Source: an uncultured Blastocatellia bacterium
GTDB lineage: Bacteria; Acidobacteriota; Blastocatellia; Chloracidobacteriales; Chloracidobacteriaceae
Direction: 5' to 3'
DNA length: 61,400 nt
NCBI GenBank assembly: GCA_937934745.1
Contig: CALGZC010000009.1
Location: 1 to 61,400, forward strand
In this document: positions 34,760 through 44,338 of the stretch, one piece after another
How the letters are laid out: each line of letters opens with the position of its first letter
How positions within the stretch are numbered: the first letter of the stretch is position 1
The notes under the pieces: model-generated
Seen by the model: the letters and a program-made list of their open reading frames with translations, nothing else
What the model was told of the DNA's origin: nothing
Databases searched by the model: none
Program-made: the position numbers and the translations under genes

Positions 34760-35404
34760 TTACAAATAAGCGCGCAGCTTGTCGCGTAACAACCCACGGG
34801 CGCGATTGATGCGTGATTTCACCGTGCCTTCGGAAATCTTCAGCACGTTGGCAATGTCTTCATAGCTCAGGCCCTCAACATCACGCAGCACCAGTGCTAC
34901 GCGGTATTTCTCCGGCAACGTCTGAATGGCCCGTGCCACGGCAGCCCGCCGTTCGCGCTCGATGAGTTCAGCGTCTTGTAACGGTCGCTTATCAGGAATA
35001 TCCAGTGCAGTTTCTTCTTCATCCTCATGGCGCGACCAAGGCAGGAACAACGACACGAGTTTGCGTCGGCGGCGCTGCCGCAGCTCACTAATCGCCAGGT
35101 TGGTCGCAATCCGATAGATATATGTGGAAAAGTGAAATGTCGCGCGATAACGCGCCGCATTAGTATAGACGCGCAAAAATGTCTCCTGCGCCAGCTCAAC
35201 GGCACGGTCGTAGTCGTCGAGCATCCGAAACAGAAAGTTGGTGATGGGGTTGCGGTAGCGCCGAACAATTTCCTGAAATGCCTGCTCATCGCCAGACTGA
35301 ACCGCAGCCATGAGCTCGTGGTCGCCGGCGGCGTCAACCGTCACGACTCGCTGCACCTCAGTTCGGAGTGGGTAAGGTAAGGCGCTGCTCATCAGATGGG
35401 ACAT
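34760..35404 (-). CDS. ECF RNA polymerase sigma factor (RpoE-like)
   Basis: A 214-residue ECF sigma factor. Region 2 runs from AFQEIVRRYRNPITNFL through ELAQETFLRVYTNAARY to STYIYRIATNLAISELRQ. Region 4 is near residues 160-205 (IQTLPEKYRVALVLRDVEGLSYEDIANVLKISEGTVKSRINRA). It should direct polymerase to an envelope-stress-type regulon. The operon (sigma, anti-sigma, HtrA-like) echoes rpoE/algU systems of proteobacteria. A likely self-recognised promoter lies 70-100 bases upstream. A second ATG at 35392 is also possible. Confidence 0.93.
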   Translation of the reverse strand: MSHLMSSALPYPLRTEVQRVVTVDAAGDHELMAAVQSGDEQAFQEIVRRYRNPITNFLFRMLDDYDRAVELAQETFLRVYTNAARYRATFHFSTYIYRIATNLAISELRQRRRRKLVSLFLPWSRHEDEEETALDIPDKRPLQDAELIERERRAAVARAIQTLPEKYRVALVLRDVEGLSYEDIANVLKISEGTVKSRINRARGLLRDKLRAYL

Positions 35405-35475
35405 CGGGCGTTCATTCCTCGCTGACTAAATCCCCACTTGCATGGGGCAACGCGCAACAAGCACATTTTTTAGCA

Positions 35476-35504
35476 TTACCACGCACAGCAGTGCCGAAAG
35501 TTCC
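35476..35504 (-). promoter_or_regulatory. candidate ECF-type promoter of the sigma operon
   Basis: On the minus strand GGAACTT (35504-35498) is followed after exactly 15 bases by GTGGTAA (35482-35476). This resembles the E. coli sigma-E type GGAACTT-N15-GTCNAA. It would start transcription about 65 bases before the sigma ATG. This suggests autoregulation (inference). Confidence 0.5.
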
Positions 35505-35632
35505 AAAATCCACGTGCCGCCGAGCGCGCCGGGTGGTGTGGTTCTGCCGGCGACCATGGTCACGGTGCGCCCACAGTGCTACAGTGGGCGGCACCCACCA
35601 ACCGGCAATCATGTTACGCCGTTTCCGAGGAT

Positions 35633-36907
35633 ATGCCTATGTCTCGTTTGCCCGACCGACCGTGTGTGCGTCCACTCCAGCTTGTTGTTGACAGGGAAGC
35701 CGGGGTTCTTCTTCTGCATGATCCACAGGGTTTCACCGACAGTTGTGCACTGGATCTCCGGTTGGCGCCGATCCTGTTTGCCTGTGACGGCACAACCCCC
35801 CTTGCAGAGCTGCCGAAGGTTTTGGAAGCAAACTTCGGTCAGCAGTGGTCGGTTGCCGCAGTCGAGGCCGTTCTTGAAAAACTGGACCAATGGCTCCTGC
35901 TCGACAGTCCGCGCTTTACAACGGTCGCCGCCGAGCGTTTAGCCGCCTTTCGAGCAGCGCCTGTGCGCCCGGCCGTACACGCTGGCGTCAGTTACGCCTC
36001 CGAACCGGACGTTCTGCGCAAACAACTGGATGCAATTCTGGCACAGGCGTCGCCGCCACCGCACCCTGCTGACCGGCTCGTCGGCGTTGTTGCCCCCCAC
36101 ATTGATCTGCGGGTTGGGCAGCGTGCCTACGCTCCGGCTTACCGCCTCGTTCAGCAGTTGGCAGAAACCCTCCCGGCCGACGAGCCGCTCACCTTTGTCG
36201 TGTTTGGAACATCCCATTACGGCGGTGACGGTTTGTTCCTCGCATCACGGAAGGATTATGCCACCCCACTGGGGACAATTGGCTGCGACCGCGACTTTCT
36301 CGACCGGCTGGAGGCGCAGTTGGGGTTTTCTATCAGCGCCGACGACACATCTCACCGGCAGGAACACTCCATTGAGTTTCAGGCAATTTTTCTGCGGCAT
36401 CTGTTTGATGCCCGTGCTGCCGGCCCGTATCCGGTGCAGATCGTCCCCATTCTGTGCACATCACTCCACGCCCTGTACGCCGATGACCCAGCCGAACGCG
36501 AACGGACGCGCACCGAGTACGAAACGATTATCCAAGCCCTTCGCACAACGCTGGCGAAGACGCCGTACCGAACCGTATTGCTTGTCGGCGGCGACTTGGC
36601 GCACGTCGGACCTAAGTTCGGGGATGACTTTGACGCGCAGACGCGAGCCAAGGCGCTCGAGCGCGCCGATAGCGAGCTGCTGGCGTATGTTGCCGCCGGT
36701 GATAGCCGCGCCGTCCTGGAACACATTGCCCAGGATGCCGACGCGCGGCGGGTTTGTGGTTTTCCACCGCTGATGGCCTACCTGGATACATTGTCGGCGT
36801 TTGGCCCGACAGAAGGGCAAGTGTTGTACTACGAGCAGTGGCAGGAGCAACCCACCCGCTCCGCCGTCACCTACGGGGTGGCGGCGACCTGGCGCACAGA
36901 AGCTTAG
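35633..36907 (+). CDS. MEMO-family protein (AmmeMemoRadiSam B type) with N-terminal PqqD-like domain
   Basis: About 424 residues. Residues 1 to about 90 (LRLAPILFACDGTTPLAELP, AVEAVLEKLDQWLLLDSP) look like a PqqD/RRE-type winged helix. The rest is the MEMO domain: GVSYASEPDVLRKQL, VVAPHIDLRVGQRAY, FGTSHYGG, HRQEHSIEFQAIF, LLVGGDLAHVGPKFGDDF. The His residues of these motifs match the metal-binding set of the family. The biochemical function of MEMO proteins in bacteria is unclear. The partner AMMECR1 and radical SAM genes are absent nearby. A GAGGA lies two or eight bases before two in-frame ATGs (35633 and 35639). It is unlinked to its neighbours. Confidence 0.85.
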   Translation: MPMSRLPDRPCVRPLQLVVDREAGVLLLHDPQGFTDSCALDLRLAPILFACDGTTPLAELPKVLEANFGQQWSVAAVEAVLEKLDQWLLLDSPRFTTVAAERLAAFRAAPVRPAVHAGVSYASEPDVLRKQLDAILAQASPPPHPADRLVGVVAPHIDLRVGQRAYAPAYRLVQQLAETLPADEPLTFVVFGTSHYGGDGLFLASRKDYATPLGTIGCDRDFLDRLEAQLGFSISADDTSHRQEHSIEFQAIFLRHLFDARAAGPYPVQIVPILCTSLHALYADDPAERERTRTEYETIIQALRTTLAKTPYRTVLLVGGDLAHVGPKFGDDFDAQTRAKALERADSELLAYVAAGDSRAVLEHIAQDADARRVCGFPPLMAYLDTLSAFGPTEGQVLYYEQWQEQPTRSAVTYGVAATWRTEA

Positions 36908-36929
36908 GCAGGGCCAGGAGGGTTTCTAA

Positions 36930-37006
<77 letters not shown>

Positions 37007-37103
37007 ATGGAGCAGACAACGCTAGAGCGGCAAACGTAGCAAACTTGCGCAATCAACGTCAATTCGCAGTCCTAACCAAGGTCCCGAAAAGGCGCATCAT
37101 CCC

Positions 37104-38162
37104 ATGGCAACACGAACCATTCGCTGCATCCTGACCGGATTAGGCAATATCGGTCGCACGTTGTTAGAGATTCTCCCGGCGCGCGCTGCACGGCTGCGTG
37201 ACCGCTACGGTGTGACGCTCGAGTTTGTCGCCGTCGCCGACTCATCTGGTTGTATCACCTGCCCAGCCGGACTGGACACGGCAGCCGTTGTTGCTTGCAA
37301 ACGCCAGCGGCGCGGCGTCGTCGAACTTGCCGGCGGCGACATACAAACGGCGTCGGCAATGACGGTTGTCGAACAAGGGGCGGCCGACATCCTCCTTGAA
37401 GCGACGCCGACCGATATTCGCACCGGACAACCCGGACTCAGCCTGGTGCGAACGGCGCTGCAACGTGGTCTGCACGTCGTCATGGCCAGCAAGGGCGCGC
37501 TGGTGGTGGACTTTGATGCGCTGGCACAGTTAAGCGATTGGTCCGGTAACCTACAGCGGCCGCGACTGCGTTTCAGTGGCGCCGTTGCCGGTGCACTGCC
37601 CAGTGTCAACCTTGGGTGGCGGGATTTGGCCGGCGGTGAGATTTACGCCATTGAAGCCGTCCTCAACGGCACGACGCAAGTGATGCTGACCCTGATGGGC
37701 GAAGGCAAAACATACGCTGAGGCGCTGGCAGAAGCCCAGCGCATTGGCATTGCCGAACCAGACCCAACCCTGGACGTAGAGGGCTGGGATACCGCCAACA
37801 AATTGCTCATTTTGGCGAACGCTGTCCTCCGCCAACCAACGCGCTTGGACGATATTGTTGTCGAAGGCATTACCAAGGTGACGCCGGATGACATTCACCA
37901 GGCTCGGCGCAACGGCGGCCGGCTGGTCTTACTGGCCAAAGCAGAACGTGGTGCAGATGGACGCTATGCCCTCAGCGTCCGCCCGACGGCGGTCCCGGCC
38001 GGGCATCCACTGGCGCAGCTCGGCCAACAAGAAGCCGGTATTGTCTATCAAAGTGACATTTTTGGGCGGACGACGGCCTTGAGCCTAGAAGATGGCCCTG
38101 TCGGGACGGCGGCTGCTATGCTGCGTGACATTTTGTCCATTGCCCCTGACATCCACCGTTAG
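37104..38162 (+). CDS. homoserine dehydrogenase
   Basis: Reduces aspartate semialdehyde to homoserine on the route to Thr and Met. 352 residues, a short form without the C-terminal ACT domain. The NAD(P) fold begins ILTGLGNIGRTLLEIL. The substrate domain has NGTTQVMLTLMGEGKTYAEAL, and AEPDPTLDVEGWDTANK carries the family Glu/Asp and Lys residues. Lack of ACT suggests no allosteric Thr control. It starts 98 bases after the oppositely directed tRNA-Val and is convergent with hutH (42 bases apart). No other threonine-pathway genes are adjacent. Confidence 0.9.
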   Translation: MATRTIRCILTGLGNIGRTLLEILPARAARLRDRYGVTLEFVAVADSSGCITCPAGLDTAAVVACKRQRRGVVELAGGDIQTASAMTVVEQGAADILLEATPTDIRTGQPGLSLVRTALQRGLHVVMASKGALVVDFDALAQLSDWSGNLQRPRLRFSGAVAGALPSVNLGWRDLAGGEIYAIEAVLNGTTQVMLTLMGEGKTYAEALAEAQRIGIAEPDPTLDVEGWDTANKLLILANAVLRQPTRLDDIVVEGITKVTPDDIHQARRNGGRLVLLAKAERGADGRYALSVRPTAVPAGHPLAQLGQQEAGIVYQSDIFGRTTALSLEDGPVGTAAAMLRDILSIAPDIHR

Positions 38163-38204
38163 CCTGCCGCATCCCCCAGCCTGCGGCTCAGGACAACCCG
38201 CAGC

Positions 38205-39716
38205 TCACAACGCCGCAGTGTTGTTTGCTACGGCGAGCACTTCGCTCAGCCGTTCTTGAATGCGCGCAATATACGGCGTAAGCACCGTGTCACCTTTGAG
38301 CGGCGGGACGATGGTATGCACAAAATCTTCCACCTGCCGCAGCCGTGGACTGGTGCGCCGTGGCCGCAAAAACGGCAGTGCTTGCGTTGCTGCCAGCAGC
38401 TCGATGGCCAGGATGGCGGCAAGATTGTCGGCAATCGAACGCAGCTTGAGCGCCGCCGTCATGCCCATTGAAACAAAATCCTCTTTGGCGGCACCCGTCG
38501 GCAGCGAGCCAACCGAAGCCGGATGCGCCAGCCCCATGTTTTCATTGCATAGCGCGGCTGCCGTTACCTGCGCCATCATCAATCCCGATTGGATCCCTGG
38601 TTGCTGCGCCAGAAAGGCCGGCAGTTCGGACAGATCGGGATTGAGCAGGCGCTCAATGCGCCGCTCGGCAATGCCGCCGAGGGTTGCAGCGGCCATAGCG
38701 CACGCGTCCAGTGCCAGCGCAACGGGCGCGCCGTGGAAATTTCCACCCGAGAGCACATCGCCGGTCTCCGCAAACACCAACGGATTGTCGGTGGCGCTAT
38801 TGAACTCCGTTTCGAGTTGCTGCCGTGCAAACTCGAAGATGTCACGGGCAGCGCCGTGAACCTGCGGCATGCACCGCAGGCTGTAGGCATCCTGAACGCG
38901 CAGGCAGTCCCGGTGCGAGTCCAGAATGTCGCTGCCGGCAAGTAAGTCGCGCAGGTGTGCCGCAACCGTTACCTGTCCCGCGTGCGGTCGTGCAGCATGG
39001 ATGCGCGCATCAAAGGCCGCCACTGTCCCGTGTAGGGCGTCAAGCGAAAGCGCCCCGGAGATGTCGGCCAGTTCAGCCAGTTCGAGCAACCGTGCGAGCG
39101 CCAGCCCACCGACAGCGCACATTGCCTGTGTTCCGTTGAGCAACGCCAGCCCTTCTTTGGCTTCCAGGACAAGCGGCCCGAGCCCGGCGCGCGCCAGCGC
39201 CACGGCACCGGGTAACCGTTCGCCCCGAAAGTAGGCCTCGCCTTCGCCAATTAGCACCAGGGCCAAATGCGCCAGTGGTGCCAGGTCGCCACTCGCACCG
39301 ACCGAGCCTTTCTCCGGCACCACCGGATGCACACCCGCATTGAGCAAAGCCAGCAACTGCTCCACCACAAGCGGACGCACGCCGGACATCCCCTGCGCCA
39401 GAACATTTGCCCGCAGCAACATCATGGCGCGTGTTTCAGCTTCGGAAAGGGGCCGGCCCACACCACACGCGTGCGACCGCACCAAATTGACCTGAAGCTC
39501 AGCCAACGCCGGCGGTGGAATGGTCACGGAAGACAGTTTGCCGAAACCCGTGGTGACACCGTATACCGTCCGCCCCTGCGCCAAAATGTGCGTGACAACC
39601 GCACGAGCTTCCGCCAGGCGGGGATACACACCCGGTGCCAGCTCAACCCGCACGACCGGATTTCGAGCTACCTCGGTGACATTTGAGAGGGTCAAGTCGA
39701 ATCCACTGATTTGCAT
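38205..39716 (-). CDS. hutH: histidine ammonia-lyase
   Basis: Deaminates histidine to urocanate, the first step of histidine breakdown. About 503 residues, typical for the family. The Ala-Ser-Gly that forms the MIO prosthetic group is in GSVGASGDLAPLAHLAL near residue 145. The YGVTTGFGKL and LLNGTQ motifs are also typical, and the C-terminal SMGMTAALKLR block is present. The ATG of MQISGFDL is chosen because the upstream frame has no family resemblance. No other hut genes lie beside it, so either the rest of the pathway is elsewhere or the protein is a related aromatic lyase. The sequence favours HutH. Confidence 0.9.
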   Translation of the reverse strand: MQISGFDLTLSNVTEVARNPVVRVELAPGVYPRLAEARAVVTHILAQGRTVYGVTTGFGKLSSVTIPPPALAELQVNLVRSHACGVGRPLSEAETRAMMLLRANVLAQGMSGVRPLVVEQLLALLNAGVHPVVPEKGSVGASGDLAPLAHLALVLIGEGEAYFRGERLPGAVALARAGLGPLVLEAKEGLALLNGTQAMCAVGGLALARLLELAELADISGALSLDALHGTVAAFDARIHAARPHAGQVTVAAHLRDLLAGSDILDSHRDCLRVQDAYSLRCMPQVHGAARDIFEFARQQLETEFNSATDNPLVFAETGDVLSGGNFHGAPVALALDACAMAAATLGGIAERRIERLLNPDLSELPAFLAQQPGIQSGLMMAQVTAAALCNENMGLAHPASVGSLPTGAAKEDFVSMGMTAALKLRSIADNLAAILAIELLAATQALPFLRPRRTSPRLRQVEDFVHTIVPPLKGDTVLTPYIARIQERLSEVLAVANNTAAL

Positions 39717-39857
39717 AAGGGAGTGTCTCCATCCAACCGCTGCCTGACCTGCCGGTTGGAGTCGGTCACCCGTGCTGCCCAAGTTGACGTCGGACTTGAG
39801 AACTCGTTACCGTCTTACGACCATCTGTGATACCAAACCGTTCCCAAGGCAGCTACG

Positions 39858-41309
39858 GTGAACCTTCTCGATTTTGATATTGACCGTCTGCATACCGCTT
39901 TGCAGGCACGCCACTGTTCGGCAGCCGAAGTGTGCCGGGCGGCACTGGCAACCATCGAACAACGGAACCCCGCTCTGAATGCGCTCCTGTCCATCCTGCC
40001 TGACCGGGCACTGAAGCAGGCCGCAGACACCGACGCGCGCTTGGCAGCTGGTGCGCCACTCCGGCCCTTGGAAGGCGTCCCGATTGTCATCAAGGACAAT
40101 CAGTGCCTTGCCGGAACACGCACAACCTGTGCCTCCCAGATGCTGGCCAACTATATGGCAACCTACACGGCGACAGCCGTGGCGCGTCTGGAGGCGGCCG
40201 GGGCGGTCATCGTCGGCAAAGCCAACTTGGATGAATTTGCCATGGGGTCGTCGAATGAAAACTCCGCGTTCGGCCCAGTGCGCCACCCACTCGACCCGAA
40301 TCGCGTGCCGGGCGGATCCAGCGGTGGGAGTGCGGCAGCGGTTGCCGCCGGAATGTGCCTGGCCGCAACCGGCAGCGACACAGGGGGTTCGATCCGGCAA
40401 CCGGCGGCTTTTTGCGGCGTGGTCGGCGTCAAGCCGACCTACGGCCGCGTGTCGCGCTATGGGTTGGTTGCGTTCGGCTCGTCGCTGGATCAAATCGGCC
40501 CGCTGACGCGCACCGTCCGTGATGCGGCGCGGATGCTCAGGGTGATGGCGGGCTACGACGAGCATGACGCAACCAGCTCACTTCATGCCGTTCCAGATTA
40601 CCTAGCGGAGCTTTCCGGGGACGCTGACACTGACCTGCGCGGCTGGCGGATCGGCGTCGCGCAGGAAGCCTTTGGTGCCGGACTTGACCCGGCTGTCGAG
40701 CTCGCCGTCCGGCAGGCTCTCAAGACCTTTGAGGCGCTTGGAGCGACTCTGGTCGAGGTGTCATTGCCACGCCTTGGCTATGCGATTGCGGACTACTACA
40801 TTATCGCTACAGCCGAAGCAAGCGCCAATCTTGCCCGTTTTGACGGGGTGCGTTATGGCTACCGCGCACCGGATGTTACCACCGTTCATGACCTGTATGC
40901 TCTGAGCCGCGAGCAAGGGTTTGGGCCGGAGGTCAAGCGGCGCATTTTGTTGGGCACGTACGCACTGTCGTCAGGCTACTATGACGCCTACTACCTGAAA
41001 GCCCAGAAGGTACGCACGCTGTTGCGCCGGGACTTTGACCGCGCGTTTGAGCAGTGCGATGTCCTCGTCACGCCGACCGCACCGACGCCGGCGTTCAAGC
41101 TGGGTGAAAAGACCGACGATCCATTGCAGATGTACCTATCGGACATCTACACGGTAACGCTGAACCTGGCCGGCGTGCCCGGCATGAGTTTGCCCTGCGG
41201 CAAAAGCGGCGAGGGACTCCCGATTGGTCTTCAGATCGTCGCACCGGCTTTTGAAGAAAGTCGGATGTTCCGTGCCGGGTGGGCCCTGGAGCACGCACTG
41301 TTACAGTAA
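39858..41309 (+). CDS. gatA: Asp-tRNA(Asn)/Glu-tRNA(Gln) amidotransferase subunit A
   Basis: Amidase subunit that frees ammonia from glutamine to amidate misacylated Asp-/Glu-tRNA. 483 residues, the usual length, starting at GTG after AAGG. The Ser-cisSer-Lys triad sits in the GVPIVIKDN lysine motif, the [15 protein letters not shown] block and the [14 protein letters not shown] block. [16 protein letters not shown] is GatA-typical. GatB and GatC are not next to it. It may be co-transcribed with the HEAT-repeat gene 25 bases downstream. Confidence 0.93.
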   Translation: MNLLDFDIDRLHTALQARHCSAAEVCRAALATIEQRNPALNALLSILPDRALKQAADTDARLAAGAPLRPLEGVPIVIKDNQCLAGTRTTCASQMLANYMATYTATAVARLEAAGAVIVGKANLDEFAMGSSNENSAFGPVRHPLDPNRVPGGSSGGSAAAVAAGMCLAATGSDTGGSIRQPAAFCGVVGVKPTYGRVSRYGLVAFGSSLDQIGPLTRTVRDAARMLRVMAGYDEHDATSSLHAVPDYLAELSGDADTDLRGWRIGVAQEAFGAGLDPAVELAVRQALKTFEALGATLVEVSLPRLGYAIADYYIIATAEASANLARFDGVRYGYRAPDVTTVHDLYALSREQGFGPEVKRRILLGTYALSSGYYDAYYLKAQKVRTLLRRDFDRAFEQCDVLVTPTAPTPAFKLGEKTDDPLQMYLSDIYTVTLNLAGVPGMSLPCGKSGEGLPIGLQIVAPAFEESRMFRAGWALEHALLQ

Positions 41310-41334
41310 GCACACGACATACAGGGGTAAGGAC

Positions 41335-42318
41335 ATGGAAAACCGGTACAGACGCCGGAAAGGGCGGTTGGGCAGTGTTCTCCTCGTGAGCAGCTGCTTG
41401 CTGATCACGACCCAGGCACTGTCTATGGGAAACGTTGTCGAACCCGACATCGGCGGCATCGTCAGGAAAGAGCACCCTGAAGAGCGGCAAGCCAATCTGG
41501 AAGCCGCCCGGCTGATCCTAGAGCAAGGACTTACCGAACGTAATGCCGACTGGCGCACCGAAGTTGCCATTGCGCTGAGCCTGACCCGTGTTGAGAACAA
41601 CCCCTTCCAACTTCTGGAAATCGCCCTCATGGACAAGGACATGTACGTTCAGGTTGCGGCCTGCGCCACCCTTGCTGGGCTGCCCGACCAGCGCTCGGTG
41701 TCGTTGCTCAAAAAGGCACTTGACAGTGAAACGCCGGAAGTAGCCTTTGCCGCCGCCAAGGCGCTGTATTTGCAGGGTGTCCCGGACGGCCGGCAGGCGT
41801 TGCTGGATGTGGCGACCGGTGAGCGACGGGCCAGGTCGGGGTACTTCTCGGCGCAGCGCCGGGCCTTACTTCGTTCGCTCAAAACGCCCGGTGGCTTTTT
41901 CCGACTCGCCTTCCGATATGGGATGGTCTTTGCGCCTGTACCGGGGTTAGGGATAGGCCTGTCTTCGCTCGCCGGGCTGCTCGCAGACGCCAACCTTTCG
42001 GGCCGGGCACAGGCTATTGCCATCCTGCCGCCGGTTCAGGATGGCGAAACTGTCGCCATGCTGCGTGAGGCACTCACCGATGAGGACTGGTCCGTGCGTG
42101 CAGCCGCTGTCCACGCGCTGGCCCTCAGCGACCAAACGGTCGTCCTGCGCGACCTCGTGCCACTGCTACAGGACAAAAAAGAGGCGGTGCGCTACCGGGC
42201 GGCCGCCGCTTACTTGCGCTTGGCGACAACACCGGCGACACCGGCCCCAGATGCCGCTAAACCGAAGCCGACGCAACGCCCGGCTACCAAGCGCGGACGA
42301 CTGCGGAAAACGGCTTAG
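41335..42318 (+). CDS. exported HEAT-repeat-like protein
   Basis: A 327-residue protein. A basic start and hydrophobic run (LGSVLLVSSCLLITTQALSM) form a signal peptide. Helical repeats follow, e.g. WRTEVAIALSLTRVENNP, YVQVAACATLAGLPDQRSV and WSVRAAAVHALALSDQ, in the HEAT/Armadillo style. A hydrophobic GMVFAPVPGLGIGLSSLAGLL lies near residue 210. The tail is Pro/Ala/Lys-rich. The partner is unknown. I start at this ATG because the earlier in-frame codons lie inside gatA. Confidence 0.75.
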   Translation: MENRYRRRKGRLGSVLLVSSCLLITTQALSMGNVVEPDIGGIVRKEHPEERQANLEAARLILEQGLTERNADWRTEVAIALSLTRVENNPFQLLEIALMDKDMYVQVAACATLAGLPDQRSVSLLKKALDSETPEVAFAAAKALYLQGVPDGRQALLDVATGERRARSGYFSAQRRALLRSLKTPGGFFRLAFRYGMVFAPVPGLGIGLSSLAGLLADANLSGRAQAIAILPPVQDGETVAMLREALTDEDWSVRAAAVHALALSDQTVVLRDLVPLLQDKKEAVRYRAAAAYLRLATTPATPAPDAAKPKPTQRPATKRGRLRKTA

Positions 42319-42703
42319 GTTGTGTGCAACGGCCCTAGCCAGGGCCCCAGGCGCCCGACCAAGGTGCGTGGGCAGGGAAAATCTGCTCTATACAATCTGC
42401 TCTGTAAGAGTCCCCCCTCCCTTATCTGCTCCGTGCTTGGCTCTGCTCGGAGCAGGTTGCTTACCCTTGGGAGGCGCGGTCAACGCGCCTGGGCGGCCCC
42501 TGCCTGTAGCGCATAGGTGCCGGAAGCCCAGTGCCGCCAGCTGCTGAAGGTCCAATCCAAGTTTGCCACCTACGCGCAGCCGGAGTATAAGTTGCTCTCA
42601 GTAGCTCCTAGCCTATTTTCTGCAGAGGGCAAAGGACCTGCCTTCCGTATGCCGTACCTTCTGCCATACTCTTCCCGCACGACCTATACCCGGCAATAGA
42701 CTC
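42319..42703. other. non-coding region with TCTGCTC repeats
   Basis: No convincing gene. A hairpin GGCCCT-AGCC-AGGGCC lies at 42331-42346, just after the HEAT gene; it has no U-run. The heptamer TCTGCTC occurs four times (42382, 42396, 42425 and 42442), the first two in AATCTGCTCT copies 14 bases apart. The last is part of a palindrome CTGCTC-G-GAGCAG. A regulatory array is possible. Confidence 0.4.
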
Positions 42704-42865
42704 GTGTTTGCGGGCGTCCTTGGGTTGGAATCCAGTCGGGGGATTGCTGCGGGAACGTTTCGTCGTGAAACCGTACTCATCCACAGCGAATCGCTTGAAT
42801 GGCAGGCCACCGCACGGCAGGTGACAACCTGGATGCGCCGGCTGTGCCGTGTGTTGCAGGAGTGA
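42704..42865 (+). CDS. possible small ORF before the HtrA gene
   Basis: A 53-codon frame from GTG to TGA, ending six bases before the ATG of the HtrA protease gene. The product (VFAGVLGLESSRGIAAGTF at its start) has no recognised family. I see no clear ribosome binding site. The close spacing to the next gene is the main argument; it might be a translated leader, or chance. Confidence 0.22.
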   Translation: MFAGVLGLESSRGIAAGTFRRETVLIHSESLEWQATARQVTTWMRRLCRVLQE

Positions 42866-42871
42866 CAGCCT

Positions 42872-44338
42872 ATGACGAGCAAACCAGAGCGTGTTCGGTG
42901 GTCCCGGTTGGGTGTGGCGCTGACGAGCGCCGTCGGGTTTGGCATCTTGGTCGGACAGCATCTACCTGTGCGGATGGTGTCGTATGCGACGCCAAGTCCG
43001 GCTACCGATGCTTTGAGCTTGGCTTTTAGTCAGGTTGCACAAACGGCGCGACCAGCAGTGGTCAACATCCGTGCGGCAGGCCCCAGTCTGGCGCGTGGGA
43101 CAGGGGGTGCAACTGGCTCTGGCTTTATCATTGACCGCGAAGGTCACATTGTGACGAATCTCCACGTTGTTCAGAATGCTGCCCGGCTCACAGTTCGTCT
43201 TGCCGACGGGACGCAACTTCCGGCCCGGTTTGTTGCCGGGGATGCCGAAACCGATCTGGCGGTGCTCAAGCTCATCGGACGGATGGATGTCCGGCCCCTG
43301 ACGTTTGGTGACTCCGATGCCCTGCGGGTCGGGGAATGGGTCATCGCCATTGGGAGTCCTTTCGGCTTGGATCAAACGGTGACAACCGGGGTCATCAGCG
43401 CCAAGGAGCGGATCACCGACCGGCGCAACAACCTTCAGCAGTTCCTTCAAACCGACGCGGCGATCAACTTTGGCAACTCCGGTGGGCCGCTGCTCAACCT
43501 GGACGGTGAAGTTATTGGTGTCAACACCCAAATCGCCTCGCGGGACGGCAGCTACAGCGGCATCGGGTTTGCCATTCCCTCATCTACTGTGCGCGATGTG
43601 ACCCGGCAGCTTATTGAGCGGGGGCAGGTTTCACGGAGTTTGTTGGGCGTTCACGTCGATCGTGTGACACCGCAGTACGCGCGGGTATACGGCTTGCCGA
43701 ATGAGCAGGGGGCCCTCATCCAGCATGTTGAGGAAGGCGGAGCGGCTTATGCCGCCGGGTTACGCAGCGGCGACGTTGTGGTTGCGTATGCCGGACGGCG
43801 GGTTACCAGCGATTGCGATCTCGTTCGCGAACTGGCCGCCACCCCAGGTGACACAACTGTTGAGGTGCGTTACATCCGTAACGGCAAGCCTGCAACTGTT
43901 ACCTTGCGCACCGAGGAACGGGTTTCATCTCCGGTGCGGACACTACGCCCACGCTTTGAGCGGCGTGGCGGACCGTCTGGTGATACCTCACCTGAGGAAC
44001 CGGAGACCATACTCCGCCGCCTCGGTCTGAATGTCGCCGATGTCTCACCGCTGAAACTGACGCAGCTTGGGGTCAAAGACCTCTACGGTGGGCAATCCGG
44101 CGCACTGATTACAGAAGTTAGTCCGGCAAGTCTTGCCGCTGAAAACGGCCTCCAGGAAGGCATGCTCATCACGGCCGTCAACCGCCGCCCCGTTCGGACG
44201 GCAGACGATTTTTTGGCTGCATTGGCCAGCTTACAAACCGGCGACGACCTCGTTTTAGCTGTAAGCCGCCCACTAGGGCGCACACCACAGGGCGAGCGCC
44301 GCGCCGTCACCAACTTCTTTTCGTTTACGCTGCCGTGA
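42872..44338 (+). CDS. HtrA/DegP-family serine protease
   Basis: A 488-residue envelope protease. An N-terminal hydrophobic segment (LGVALTSAVGFGILVGQHL) serves as a signal or anchor. The trypsin domain has all three catalytic residues: His in TNLHVV near 95, Asp in ETDLAVLK near 125, Ser in FGNSGGPLL near 203. Two PDZ domains follow, with GALIQHVEEGGAAYAAGLRS near 280 and GALITEVSPASLAAENGLQE near 410. It degrades misfolded periplasmic proteins. It contrasts with the degenerate homologue in the sigma operon at 32.6-34.0 kb. The 3' end overlaps the convergent phosphodiesterase gene by 14 bases. Confidence 0.93.
   Translation: MTSKPERVRWSRLGVALTSAVGFGILVGQHLPVRMVSYATPSPATDALSLAFSQVAQTARPAVVNIRAAGPSLARGTGGATGSGFIIDREGHIVTNLHVVQNAARLTVRLADGTQLPARFVAGDAETDLAVLKLIGRMDVRPLTFGDSDALRVGEWVIAIGSPFGLDQTVTTGVISAKERITDRRNNLQQFLQTDAAINFGNSGGPLLNLDGEVIGVNTQIASRDGSYSGIGFAIPSSTVRDVTRQLIERGQVSRSLLGVHVDRVTPQYARVYGLPNEQGALIQHVEEGGAAYAAGLRSGDVVVAYAGRRVTSDCDLVRELAATPGDTTVEVRYIRNGKPATVTLRTEERVSSPVRTLRPRFERRGGPSGDTSPEEPETILRRLGLNVADVSPLKLTQLGVKDLYGGQSGALITEVSPASLAAENGLQEGMLITAVNRRPVRTADDFLAALASLQTGDDLVLAVSRPLGRTPQGERRAVTNFFSFTLP

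Noticed and set aside
42517-42699. 60-codon plus-strand frame in the gap before htrA
   Set aside because: No ribosome binding site, no homology recognised, and no link to its neighbours.
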